A DNA stretch of 64,000 nucleotides from positions 188,307 through 252,306 of the forward strand of contig NZ_AQVD01000002.1 of the NCBI RefSeq assembly GCF_000372425.1. Reading direction: 5' to 3'. The notes beneath the pieces were generated by a model, which did not search any database, had not been told where the DNA came from, and worked only from the letters and a program-made list of their open reading frames with translations. Source of the stretch: Streptococcus ferus DSM 20646 (GTDB lineage: Bacteria; Bacillota; Bacilli; Lactobacillales; Streptococcaceae). Made by a program: the position numbers and the translations under genes. Of the stretch, positions 56,746 through 64,000 are shown piece by piece (within the stretch, counting starts at the first letter, position 1; each line of letters opens with the position of its first letter).

Positions 56746-56774
56746 ATTTTATCGTATATTTATGCATTAGTCAA
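56746..56774 (-). promoter_or_regulatory. argCJBD promoter
   Basis: TTGACT (56769-56774), 17-base spacer, TAAAAT (56746-56751). Confidence 0.75.
56752..56766 (-). promoter_or_regulatory. Probable ARG box
   Basis: TGCATAAATATACGA fills the spacer of the argC promoter and resembles the TGTATAWWWATACA-type ArgR operator of lactic acid bacteria. A 7-bp TATTTAT/ATAAATA repeat spans the -35 as well. Binding of ArgR with arginine would block RNA polymerase. Confidence 0.6.
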
Positions 56775-56787
56775 GTATAAATATAAA

Positions 56788-56812
56788 AAACATCTGAAAA
56801 ACCAGATGTTTA
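56788..56812 (-). terminator. Terminator after the CPBP protease gene
   Basis: AAACATCTG / CAGATGTTT hairpin followed by a T-rich run on the minus strand. Confidence 0.8.
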
Positions 56813-56834
56813 TCATAAAGAGGCAAACCATAAG

Positions 56835-57524
56835 TTATTGAAAAGCTAGCCATAAGAAGTAAAGAGCCGTCGGCAAATTATGCAGCACATGCAGTAAGAT
56901 AGCATCTTTAATATTCCCCCGGCGCTGATAGGCTAAATAGAGGACAGCCCCCATAAGACTATACATGATAAATTCCGTAAGGTTGCTCGCATGGGGCAGC
57001 CCAAATAAAATAGAGGTCACCAGACCAGTTAATACCTTTAACTTCCCCTCAAAGAACAGTTCCGCCGGAAGAGCCCGATAGGCTAGCTCCTCCATAAACG
57101 GGGCAACAAAGGCAATAGCCAGTAAGTAAAGGATGGTGTAAAGCAGGAAGCCCCTATCAAACAGCGAAGTCATACTGGCCAAAGTGGCATCATTGGCACT
57201 TGTCGTTTGACCGGTGACGATGTGATTGGTCAAGCTTCCAACAACAGCTATCACTCGGGCAGCTAACCAAAACAAGAGACTAATGCCAAGGTCTCTCCAT
57301 CCTATCTTTTGCCTTGACCTGTTCTGATGTTCTATTTTTTGATAATAGCGCCAGACCAAGCGCATGCTTAAAATCAGAAAGACGATGTAGAGACCTCCTG
57401 AAAGCCATTTAAATCCTAGGGACATATTTCCCTGTTGCCGCAAGAGAATCATTGGAATGACATTGCAAGCTAAAGCCAAACCAATAAAACCAGCTACTTT
57501 TAAACCATTAATCACATATTTCAT
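56835..57524 (-). CDS. CPBP (CAAX/Abi) family membrane protease
   Basis: A 229-residue membrane protein with seven or so helices. The CPBP motifs EELAYRALP near 145 (EExxxR), FGLPHASN near 175 (FxxxH) and VLHNLPTALY near 215 form the catalytic site of this glutamate intramembrane protease family. Some members are bacteriocin self-immunity proteins. It is the last gene of the small-protein/HTH/DUF3169 unit. AGATGTG-type site weak; ATG at 57524 preceded by GGGGAG. Confidence 0.82.
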   Translation of the reverse strand: MKYVINGLKVAGFIGLALACNVIPMILLRQQGNMSLGFKWLSGGLYIVFLILSMRLVWRYYQKIEHQNRSRQKIGWRDLGISLLFWLAARVIAVVGSLTNHIVTGQTTSANDATLASMTSLFDRGFLLYTILYLLAIAFVAPFMEELAYRALPAELFFEGKLKVLTGLVTSILFGLPHASNLTEFIMYSLMGAVLYLAYQRRGNIKDAILLHVLHNLPTALYFLWLAFQ

Positions 57525-57542
57525 ATATCTCTCCCCTTTTCT

Positions 57543-58289
57543 TTACCTATAATAGGCCTTTGTTATTTTAAACTGCATCAGCATAATATAAAGATGAATA
57601 AAAGCTGCTACGAGCATCGCCGTCAGCTCCACACGGCCTGTCAGCAAGACGATAAAAAACAAAATCACATAAATGCTTGGCAAAATTGCGCCACTTAAAT
57701 TCATCACAATCTCAAAAGCATTTTGGTGTTCAGCTTCTAATTCAGCCTCATCCATCTGCAAAATATTGGACTTCAGCTCCTTGAGATTAGGAAATAAGGG
57801 AACTTTAACACCTTTTATCCGTCCGTAAAGTTTCAATAAATAAGCCTGTAACATAATTACCAAAATCAGAACCGCAAAATCCAGAAAGGGTTGAGTGCTT
57901 TTAAAACTGAGCATGAGCAGTATGTTCAACATTGTGAGAACGGAAGCGACTCCTGTAAAAATAATGCCATAAGAGTACTTACGGTTTAGTGAACGATAGA
58001 GCTCCTCACTGTCATCAGACATATCCTTTTGGTAATGAGGGAGATACTTCCTGATATAAGCAATAACCATCAAGCTTAGAATAATTAATACTAAGACAAG
58101 GAAACGAGACACTACATGAATCCCTACGGCCACTTTTTCAGCACTAATAACTGCTGAACTATTTGATAATAAGCTGCTCTCTGATAAGAAACCTGCTACA
58201 AATCCAAGAACCCCTCCAAGAAGAGCTCCAATCAGTATCTGTTTCAAAAACCTTACAAAACTGTTTTTTCGTTTGGGTCTATTCTTCAT
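57543..58289 (-). CDS. DUF3169 membrane protein
   Basis: A 248-residue protein with six hydrophobic segments, the first near residue 18 (LIGALLGGVLGFVAGFL). It matches the DUF3169 layout found next to small HTH regulators in streptococci. Function unknown. Overlaps the HTH gene by 11 bases, and the CPBP gene begins 18 bases downstream. Confidence 0.7.
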   Translation of the reverse strand: MKNRPKRKNSFVRFLKQILIGALLGGVLGFVAGFLSESSLLSNSSAVISAEKVAVGIHVVSRFLVLVLIILSLMVIAYIRKYLPHYQKDMSDDSEELYRSLNRKYSYGIIFTGVASVLTMLNILLMLSFKSTQPFLDFAVLILVIMLQAYLLKLYGRIKGVKVPLFPNLKELKSNILQMDEAELEAEHQNAFEIVMNLSGAILPSIYVILFFIVLLTGRVELTAMLVAAFIHLYIMLMQFKITKAYYR

Positions 58290-58497
58290 TTTCTTCCTCC
58301 TTTAGGCAAAAAACTTTTTCCAGCGGTTCCTTAAAGATAGCCGCTATCCTCAGAGCGATAACAACTGACGGCGTGTATTCCCCACGCTCAATCAGACTGA
58401 TGGTCTGCCTTGAGACATGGGCCAACCTTGCCAGCTCTGTCTGATTCAGACCTTCTCTCGCCCTTAATTCCTTTAGCCGATTTTTCAATTCTGACAT
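58279..58497 (-). CDS. Small HTH (Xre/YozG-like) transcriptional regulator
   Basis: A 72-residue protein made mostly of a helix-turn-helix: LNQTELARLAHVSRQTISLIERGEYTPSVVIALRIA. It overlaps the DUF3169 gene and follows a 56-residue membrane protein. Autoregulation from the palindrome at 58724-58757 is likely. Confidence 0.85.
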   Translation of the reverse strand: MSELKNRLKELRAREGLNQTELARLAHVSRQTISLIERGEYTPSVVIALRIAAIFKEPLEKVFCLKEEENEE

Positions 58498-58500
58498 GAC

Positions 58501-58671
58501 TCACTCCTCCATTCGTCTCAAACCAACAAGATACAAGGTTAAATGAAGGCCCATAGCTAGGACACCGAATATAGAAAGGTAACCCAATCGATGAAGAGCG
58601 ATTGTCAGGAGACCAAGTCCAAATTGAATAACTAGGAAGAAAACTAGTTTTTTCTTAAAACACTTTTCCAT
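58501..58671 (-). CDS. Small two-helix membrane protein
   Basis: A 56-residue protein with two hydrophobic helices (about residues 8-26 and 33-50) separated by HRLGYLSI. The start at 58671 (MEKCFKKKLVFF) lies behind AAGGAGG 11 bases upstream; a longer frame to 58704 would begin in the promoter. First gene of the module, three bases before the HTH gene. No homologue recognised. Confidence 0.65.
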   Translation of the reverse strand: MEKCFKKKLVFFLVIQFGLGLLTIALHRLGYLSIFGVLAMGLHLTLYLVGLRRMEE

Positions 58672-58708
58672 AGTCCTCTCTTCCTCCTTTATCATTATTT
58701 CCAAATAT

Positions 58709-58737
58709 ATTGTAACACTTCTTATTCATTTTGACAA
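58709..58737 (-). promoter_or_regulatory. Promoter of the small protein-HTH-DUF3169-CPBP operon
   Basis: TTGTCA (58732-58737), 17-base spacer, TACAAT (58709-58714). The -35 is the inner part of a palindrome arm. Confidence 0.65.
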
Positions 58738-58757
58738 CAATAATTGTCAAAATGAAT
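58724..58757. promoter_or_regulatory. 14-bp inverted repeat over the -35: probable operator
   Basis: ATTCATTTTGACAA and TTGTCAAAATGAAT arms, perfect, with a six-base spacer. A third TTGTCAAAA-like half lies at about 58765-58773. Typical of an autoregulatory operator for the HTH protein. Confidence 0.7.
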
Positions 58758-58781
58758 GATATTTTTGTCAAAACAATATAA

Positions 58782-58806
58782 AAAACCAATGCTAGGCATT
58801 GGTTTT
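58782..58806 (-). terminator. Terminator after yccF
   Basis: AAAACCAATGC / GCATTGGTTTT hairpin with a T run on the minus strand. Confidence 0.8.
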
Positions 58807-58815
58807 CGAGAGATG

Positions 58816-59181
58816 TTAGACTTGATAAATTGTTGCCCCAAAAGGAAAGAGGCTAATACCTGCCATCTTTATACTCTGCATCGCAAAGGGGATGCCTATA
58901 ATGGTCAGACACAAGATAAAGGCCGAGCAGAGATGCATGAGAGCCAGCTCCCAGCCCAAAAGCAAAATCCAAATAATATTAAGCAGAAGACTCCCCAATC
59001 CTTGGCCAATTTCAATCTGTTTCCCAAAGGGAAACAAGCCAAAGCGTCCAATTTTAAAGCACTGCAGACCGAAAGGAATACCGATAATTGTCAAACAGAG
59101 CACGAGCCCGGCAAGTGTCCAGCCAATCCAAGCCCAGAGCCCAGAGGCAAAAAACCAAATGATATTTCCCAATAATTTCAT
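58816..59181 (-). CDS. yccF: YccF-family inner membrane protein with internal repeat
   Basis: A 121-residue protein of two tandem copies of the YccF domain (residues about 1-55 and 60-115). The segment LCLTIIGIPFG/A occurs twice, each time followed by FPFG. Four hydrophobic helices result. Function unknown; the family is widespread in bacteria. It stands alone between terminators, with AAGGAG before the ATG. Confidence 0.88.
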   Translation of the reverse strand: MKLLGNIIWFFASGLWAWIGWTLAGLVLCLTIIGIPFGLQCFKIGRFGLFPFGKQIEIGQGLGSLLLNIIWILLLGWELALMHLCSAFILCLTIIGIPFAMQSIKMAGISLFPFGATIYQV

Positions 59182-59234
59182 ATGACCGCTCCTTCCAAAG
59201 TAAAACTAGTTTTATCTTATCATAAAAAGGGCAA

Positions 59235-59266
59235 AAAACCCAAGTTCAGCTGAACTTAGGTTCTTT
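59235..59266 (-). terminator. Terminator after alaS
   Basis: AACCTAAGTTCAGC / GCTGAACTTGGGTT hairpin, T-run on the minus strand. Distinct from the T-box terminator, although both contain a GAACTT stretch. Confidence 0.75.
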
Positions 59267-59267
59267 T

Positions 59268-61886
59268 TTACAGGTTATTGGCAACCTCTTCTAAAAGACT
59301 GCTAATCTTGCTAGCATCCGAACCGCCTGCCATGGCCATGTCAGGCTTGCCGCCTCCTCGACCAGACACAATTGGCGCCAAAACTTTAATCAGATTGCCG
59401 GCATGTACATCTTTGCGCTTACTTGCCACAAGCACATTCACCTTATCCCCAATACTTGCCGCTAAAACAAGCAGATCTGAATAGTCTTTTTGTTTCCATT
59501 GGTCGGCAAATGTGCGCAGGGCACCTGCATCAGACACTTGGACTTGGCTGGCAATATAAGTGACACCGTTGGCCTCCTTGATCTCCTTAAAGATATCTCC
59601 GGCTGCTGCCGCTGCTGCTTTTTCTTTGAGCTCGGCATTTTCTTTTTGAAGATCGCGCAGCTGTTCTTGCAGGCTGGCCACTTTACTAGGAACCCCTTTT
59701 ATCTGAGGAGCCTTTAAGATGGCAGCAATTTCTTTAAGTGCCTCTTCTTCCTCGCGGTAAGCTTCAAAAGCCTCTTTACTGGTCACCGCCAAAATACGAC
59801 GGGTTCCTGAACCAATCCCTTCTTCCTTAACAATCTTGAAGAGACCGATCTCAGAAGTATTGGCTAAATGAGTCCCCCCACAGAGCTCCACAGAATAATC
59901 ACCAATAGAAACGACACGAACCTCTTTACCATATTTTTCACCAAAGAGCGCCATAGCTCCCATTGATTTTGCCGTATCAATATCCGTTTCGATGGTAACG
60001 ACTGGAATAGCCTCCCAAATTTTTTGATTGACTGCTTCTTCAATCTGACGCAGTTCCTCGGCTTTAACCGCTTCAAAATGGGTAAAATCAAAGCGCAAGA
60101 AACCTTCCTCATTAAGAGAACCCGCCTGAGTAGCATGGTCGCCAACCACATGGTGAAGAGCAGCGTGAAGCAGGTGAGTAGCGGTATGATTTTTCATCAC
60201 ACGGTTACGGCGACGGCTGTCAATTTCCAGCAGATACTTTGTGCCAACAGAGAGAGAAGCTAAGACATCGACCTGATGCAGAGGCTGACCATTCGGTGCC
60301 CTCTGAACATCGGTTACCCGTGCGACAATATCTCCCTGATCATTTTTCAAAACACCGTGGTCGGCAACTTGCCCACCCATTTCTGCATAAAACGGTGTCT
60401 CAGAAAATACAAGGAGAGCCTGACCTTCTGAGATGGCTTCTGTCCGCTCATTGTCCGCAATAATGACTTCTAAAGTAGATTCCAAAACATCTTTATCATA
60501 ATTAAAGACAGATTTTTCAGTAATGGCAGACAGGGTTTCATTTTGCATTCCCATCGAACCGCCTTTGACAACACTGGCACGAGCACGCTCCTGCTGCTCC
60601 TTCATCGCTGCTTTGAAACCTTCATGGTCAATCTTGAAGCCAGCATCTTCTGCCAGTTCTTCTGTTAGTTCAACAGGGAAACCATAGGTATCATATAATT
60701 TAAAAATATCCTTGCCATCCAGCGTCTCTTTACCAGCCGCCTTTAAATCAGCCAGCAGCTGATCTAAGTGAACCGATCCAGCATCAATGGTACGGGCAAA
60801 GGTTTCTTCTTCCCGCTTAATAATTTTTTCAATAAATGCTTTCTTGTCAAGTACTTCTGGATAGTAGGAAGCCATAATCTGACCAACCGTCGGTACCAAC
60901 TTGTACAAGAAAGTCTCTTGAATCCCTAGGCGACGGCCGTGCATAACTGCTCGGCGGAGAAGACGGCGAAGGACATAGCCACGTCCCTCATTACCTGGAA
61001 GTGCTCCGTCTCCAATCGCAAAGGCCAGTGAACGAATGTGATCCGCAATGACCTTAAAGCTCATGTTGTCTCCATCTTGGTCATAGGTCTTACCAGAAAT
61101 CTTTTCGACCTCACGAATGATTGGTAAAAAGAGATCTGTTTCAAAGTTTGTTTTAGCGCCCTGCATAACAGCAACCAAGCGCTCCAAGCCAGCCCCCGTA
61201 TCAATATTTTTATGAGGCAGTTCTTTATATTCTGAACGCGGCACTTCCGGATCAGCGTTAAACTGAGATAAAACAATATTCCAGACCTCAATGTAGCGGT
61301 CATTTTCAATATCTTCTGCCAAGAGACGGATCCCAATATTGTCTGGATCAAAATCCTCACCTCGGTCAAAGAAGATTTCCGTATCTGGTCCGGAAGGGCC
61401 TGCCCCAATTTCCCAGAAATTATCCTCAATCGGAATCAAATGACTGGGGTCAACCCCCACCTCAATCCAGCGATTGTAAGATTCTTTGTCTTCTGGATAA
61501 TAGGTCATGTAAAGCTTATCCACCGGAAAATCAAACCATTCTGGGCTGGTCAACAGTTCAAAGCCCCACTTAATGGCATCATCACGGAAATAGTCGCCGA
61601 CTGAAAAGTTCCCCAACATCTCAAACATGGTATGGTGGCGGGCAGTCTTTCCGACATTTTCAATATCGTTGGTCCGAATCGCTTTTTGGGCGTTAGCGAT
61701 ACGTGGATTCTCCGGAATCACAGAGCCATCAAAATATTTTTTCAGAGTCGCGACACCAGAATTGATCCATAGTAGGGTTGGGTCATTAACGGGAACCAAA
61801 TTAGCCGAAGGCTCAATCGTGTGCCCTTTAGATTTCCAAAAATCCAGCCACATTTGGCGAACTTGTGCACTTGTTAATTGTTTCAT
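59268..61886 (-). CDS. alaS: Alanyl-tRNA synthetase
   Basis: An 872-residue class II synthetase of full length. Catalytic core residues 1-440 include [17 protein letters not shown] and [23 protein letters not shown]; the editing domain has the zinc/metal motif [17 protein letters not shown] near 565 and [16 protein letters not shown] near 665; the C-Ala region ends [14 protein letters not shown]. Second gene of a two-gene unit behind an alanine-type T-box with a LURP-one-like gene between. Confidence 0.97.
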   Translation of the reverse strand: MKQLTSAQVRQMWLDFWKSKGHTIEPSANLVPVNDPTLLWINSGVATLKKYFDGSVIPENPRIANAQKAIRTNDIENVGKTARHHTMFEMLGNFSVGDYFRDDAIKWGFELLTSPEWFDFPVDKLYMTYYPEDKESYNRWIEVGVDPSHLIPIEDNFWEIGAGPSGPDTEIFFDRGEDFDPDNIGIRLLAEDIENDRYIEVWNIVLSQFNADPEVPRSEYKELPHKNIDTGAGLERLVAVMQGAKTNFETDLFLPIIREVEKISGKTYDQDGDNMSFKVIADHIRSLAFAIGDGALPGNEGRGYVLRRLLRRAVMHGRRLGIQETFLYKLVPTVGQIMASYYPEVLDKKAFIEKIIKREEETFARTIDAGSVHLDQLLADLKAAGKETLDGKDIFKLYDTYGFPVELTEELAEDAGFKIDHEGFKAAMKEQQERARASVVKGGSMGMQNETLSAITEKSVFNYDKDVLESTLEVIIADNERTEAISEGQALLVFSETPFYAEMGGQVADHGVLKNDQGDIVARVTDVQRAPNGQPLHQVDVLASLSVGTKYLLEIDSRRRNRVMKNHTATHLLHAALHHVVGDHATQAGSLNEEGFLRFDFTHFEAVKAEELRQIEEAVNQKIWEAIPVVTIETDIDTAKSMGAMALFGEKYGKEVRVVSIGDYSVELCGGTHLANTSEIGLFKIVKEEGIGSGTRRILAVTSKEAFEAYREEEEALKEIAAILKAPQIKGVPSKVASLQEQLRDLQKENAELKEKAAAAAAGDIFKEIKEANGVTYIASQVQVSDAGALRTFADQWKQKDYSDLLVLAASIGDKVNVLVASKRKDVHAGNLIKVLAPIVSGRGGGKPDMAMAGGSDASKISSLLEEVANNL

Positions 61887-61909
61887 AAGTATTCCTTTTC
61901 TATATCCTT

Positions 61910-62410
61910 TTAGTGTGAAGCCGAGGAGGCAGCGGCTGCCTGATCAGCTTTGACACAGTCAATCGCGATAACAAGCGAAATGACCAAATCGTTAAAAGCC
62001 TCATCATAGACCTCAACATGGTAGGTTGACGTCAGCTGCAGCCATTCCTGCGAGATGCGGGCAATTAACTGGGAACCCTGATAAAGGTCAAAGTTCATAT
62101 CCCAAAAATCCCCCTGAACAGTCAGATTAAGGTTATCAATCCGATAACGCGCCTTGAAGAAAGTCAGCTCCTTGACAATCTGAAAATGCGTCCCATCAGC
62201 AAGTTCAACACTAAATTGAGGCAGCAGTGCCAAAAACTTCTTTGTTATCCGGCTGACGACCTTTCCTGACCTATCGGTCATTAGAAATTCCTTGGGAATT
62301 TGAAGGAAGCTGCCTTCTACATGGTATTGAGGGATACCAGACGTGTCTTTAATGGCAAACTTGCCTCCTAAGGAAAAGAAGCCTTGTTTAATCTCAAAAA
62401 CCTGTGTCAT
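61910..62410 (-). CDS. LURP-one-related (Tubby C2-like) protein
   Basis: A 166-residue beta-rich protein of the LURP-one-related family, which shares the Tubby C-terminal fold. [25 protein letters not shown] (residues 11-35), [18 protein letters not shown], and [16 protein letters not shown] are typical. Function in bacteria is not known; eukaryotic relatives scramble phospholipids. It sits between the T-box and alaS and starts with GAGGAGG, so it should be induced by alanine-tRNA shortage together with alaS. Confidence 0.85.
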   Translation of the reverse strand: MTQVFEIKQGFFSLGGKFAIKDTSGIPQYHVEGSFLQIPKEFLMTDRSGKVVSRITKKFLALLPQFSVELADGTHFQIVKELTFFKARYRIDNLNLTVQGDFWDMNFDLYQGSQLIARISQEWLQLTSTYHVEVYDEAFNDLVISLVIAIDCVKADQAAAASSASH

Positions 62411-62421
62411 ATTGCCTCCTC

Positions 62422-62600
62422 AAAAAAGACAAGTTCAATCAAAAGAAGGGCGAAAAACCGCGGTACCACCTTCATTCAATGAACTTGTCATTCTTCATTT
62501 TTTTATTTAATTCACCTTGAGTAGCATGATTCTTACATCTACATGGCTTGCATCAACCGCCACTTTTCTAAAGTAAATGGGATAAGTATCAATTCTCAAT
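62422..62600 (-). ncRNA. T-box leader, probably alanine specific
   Basis: The antiterminator core AAGGTGGTACCGCGG (62458-62472) is a close T-box match. Arms TGAACTTGTC (62480-62489) and GACAAGTTCA (62428-62437) form the terminator with T6 at 62422-62427. Alanine is inferred from alaS; a GCT triplet in ATCATGCTACTC near 62524 is a possible specifier. The start is predicted near 62600. Confidence 0.9.
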
Positions 62601-62606
62601 GATTTC

Positions 62607-62635
62607 ATTATACTGTCTTTTACTGCTTTCGTCAA
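62607..62635 (-). promoter_or_regulatory. Promoter of the T-box/LURP/alaS transcript
   Basis: TTGACG (62630-62635), 17-base spacer, TATAAT (62607-62612). CTGTCTTT and AAAGACAG arms flank the -35, see findings. Confidence 0.8.
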
Positions 62636-62647
62636 CAAAGACAGGTC

Positions 62648-63634
62648 TTACTCCGCACTGGTTGTCTCAGCATCAGTCGTTTGAGTGGCTGTTGTTGTGT
62701 CAGCACTTGCAGTAGTCGTTGTCGTTGTTGAACTGCTGTCTGCTGCAGCGGTAAAGGTAGCCAAGATATCGCTAAAGGTCTTGTCTTTAATCTTAACGTT
62801 GGCTTTCTTCAATTCATTGCCGATGACCTTGTTTTGGAAATTGGAGTCACTGGTTCTTGATGCCACAATGATTTCTTTCAAGCGAGACTTATAAGCTTTC
62901 CAATCAGCATTTTTCTCAGATTTCTTCGTCACTTTGACGATATAATAAGCGGTCTGTGTACCTGTTGAGTCAGTGGTCGAAATGACGTCTGAAATACCAT
63001 TTTTATCCAAGGCCAGCGCTGCTGTTCTCACATCAGTTGGTAAATCTGTAGAGCCTGAGTCAAAGGTGTATTCTGTTTTGCTGCCTTTCGTTTTTTCCTT
63101 GGCGATTTTAGCAAAGTCTGCACCGTCTGCCTTCACCTCGCTGAGTACAGATTTTGCAGTGTCCTCACTGTCAAGTTGGATGACTTGTGCCGTGATTTCA
63201 GGGGTATAAGACTTGTAAGCACTCTTATAGTCACTCGTTGTGATATTCTTTTCAGCTTCTTTCTTAACTGCATATTCAACCAATTTTTGAGAACGAATTT
63301 GCGCTTTATAATCGTCCTTGGTATAGCCTTGTTGGGAAAGGACTGTTTCAAATGAATCACCATAATATTCAGCCGCTTTATTATACGCTTCTGTGACTTC
63401 CTTATCGGTCACCTTGTCTCCATAGGCTTTTTCAAACACCTGCTGGATAATCATTGAAAGCAGGGCTTGTTTTGAAGCACTGGAACTCTTAACCTTATCG
63501 TAGAAATCTCCAACGGTAATCGTATCACCTTTCATGGTCACAATCTTGGTATCAGAGCCGTTTTGAGAGCAGGCTGCCAGGGTAACAACTGACATCAATG
63601 TCACTACTCCTGTTAAAATCCGACGTTTTTTCAT
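62648..63634 (-). CDS. prsA: Foldase lipoprotein PrsA
   Basis: PrsA is a peptidyl-prolyl isomerase that folds secreted proteins outside the membrane. The 328-residue protein has a lipoprotein signal with lipobox LAAC (Cys21), a parvulin domain (about 140-240, beginning ITAQVIQLDSEDT) and a Thr/Ser-rich tail of about 35 residues. The start at 63634 (MKKRRILTG) has AAAGGAG ten bases upstream. The frame to 63658 has no ribosome site. TGGTATAAT lies in the gap before it. The methyltransferase gene ends 61 bases upstream. Confidence 0.92.
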   Translation of the reverse strand: MKKRRILTGVVTLMSVVTLAACSQNGSDTKIVTMKGDTITVGDFYDKVKSSSASKQALLSMIIQQVFEKAYGDKVTDKEVTEAYNKAAEYYGDSFETVLSQQGYTKDDYKAQIRSQKLVEYAVKKEAEKNITTSDYKSAYKSYTPEITAQVIQLDSEDTAKSVLSEVKADGADFAKIAKEKTKGSKTEYTFDSGSTDLPTDVRTAALALDKNGISDVISTTDSTGTQTAYYIVKVTKKSEKNADWKAYKSRLKEIIVASRTSDSNFQNKVIGNELKKANVKIKDKTFSDILATFTAAADSSSTTTTTTASADTTTATQTTDAETTSAE

Positions 63635-63695
63635 TACAAATAAACTCCTTTTTGTCATTAACTTAAATATTATACCACATTTTCTTAAAAATAGC

Positions 63696-64000
63696 TTAAT
63701 CAGGCAGACGAACCTGGTTACGCTTCTTTCGAAGCATTAAGAGACCGTCTCCTAGCGGGACTAGACTAGCTGTCAAATCAGGGTTGGTCAGGGTTGCGTC
63801 AAAAAGTTTATGCAAACCCCGATAGATAGCCCTCTGTCCCCTTGAGATAGCTTCCAAGGGAAGGGTAATATCCCCGCCTTGAAAAACATCATCAATCAAA
63901 ACCAAACCACCAAGTCGTAATCGTTTCAGCACTTCGGGGAGGAAAACAATGTACTTCGATTTTGCCGAGTCCATAAAGACTAAATCGAACTCTCCCTGAA
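63696..64000 (-). CDS. SAM-dependent O-methyltransferase, partial
   Basis: Only the C-terminal 101 residues are in the window; the start lies beyond 64000. EFDLVFMDSAKSKYIVFL matches the FxDAxK metal-binding motif of class I (COMT-like) O-methyltransferases, and GGLVLIDDVFQGG follows. Such proteins often neighbour prsA in streptococci (gene order pepF, O-methyltransferase, prsA). Substrate unknown. Confidence 0.85.
   Translation of the reverse strand, partial: QGEFDLVFMDSAKSKYIVFLPEVLKRLRLGGLVLIDDVFQGGDITLPLEAISRGQRAIYRGLHKLFDATLTNPDLTASLVPLGDGLLMLRKKRNQVRLPD

Overview
The window is a chromosomal segment of a low-GC Gram-positive coccus and reads as Streptococcus, most like the mutans group. 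The evidence is the combination of ezrA, gyrB with its adjacent HAD gene, a RodA/FtsW protein, rplS with a leader, a non-lipidated AdcA carrying a ZinT domain, rapZ-yvcK-whiA, dinG-aspC-asnS, ftsEX-prfB, alaS and prsA. There are also many extended -10 promoters and AAGGAGG-type ribosome binding sites. I could not run a search, so the species is not assigned. About 66 protein genes are seen, two of them cut by the window ends. There is one tRNA gene (Arg, anticodon CCT). I see no insertion sequence, prophage or CRISPR array.

Layout. 1-2190: start of a histidine operon (hisC, hisZ) behind a T-box leader. 2196-9060: ezrA, a HAD-gyrB unit, a RodA/FtsW polymerase and an alpha/beta hydrolase. 9061-12530: a TetR regulator, the PTS-dependent dihydroxyacetone kinase operon dhaKLM with a probable cre site, tRNA-Arg and rplS. 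12528-19030: clc-chorismate mutase, a VTT-domain protein, flavodoxin, adenosine deaminase, a YghU-like GST, a gutted ElaA acetyltransferase, an NrnA/Pde2-type phosphodiesterase and a GNAT. 19031-25145: rpmE, two cupins, zinc-controlled adcA and rapZ-yvcK-whiA.

25271-37327 is the most notable region. It is one continuous operon of nine genes for a Gram-positive Pel-type exopolysaccharide (pelD, pelE, pelA deacetylase, pelF, pelG). These are followed without a break by a CotH-like kinase, a VTC polyphosphate-polymerase-like domain, a DUF4956 membrane protein and a DUF4832 TIM-barrel-like protein. PelD has an SDR-like N-terminal domain and a GAF-like region but no room for the c-di-GMP-binding GGDEF domain, so control should differ from Pseudomonas and Bacillus cereus.

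37535-46800: DUF1003, ridA, asnS-aspC-dinG, two esterase-fold proteins and an ATP-grasp ligase. 47001-51576: metallo-beta-lactamase-fold hydrolase, ftsEX, prfB with its programmed frameshift, and queG. 51681-56715: a phosphoesterase and the arginine operon argCJBD behind a probable ARG box. 56835-58671: a small membrane-protein/HTH/CPBP module with a strong palindromic operator. 58816-64000: yccF, alaS behind a T-box with a LURP-one-like gene in between, prsA and a partial O-methyltransferase.

A recurring regulatory pattern is that several genes (HAD, dinG, the MBL hydrolase, queG and the phosphoesterase) have a -10 element only 6 to 9 bases before the ATG and no usable ribosome binding site. 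This predicts leaderless mRNAs.
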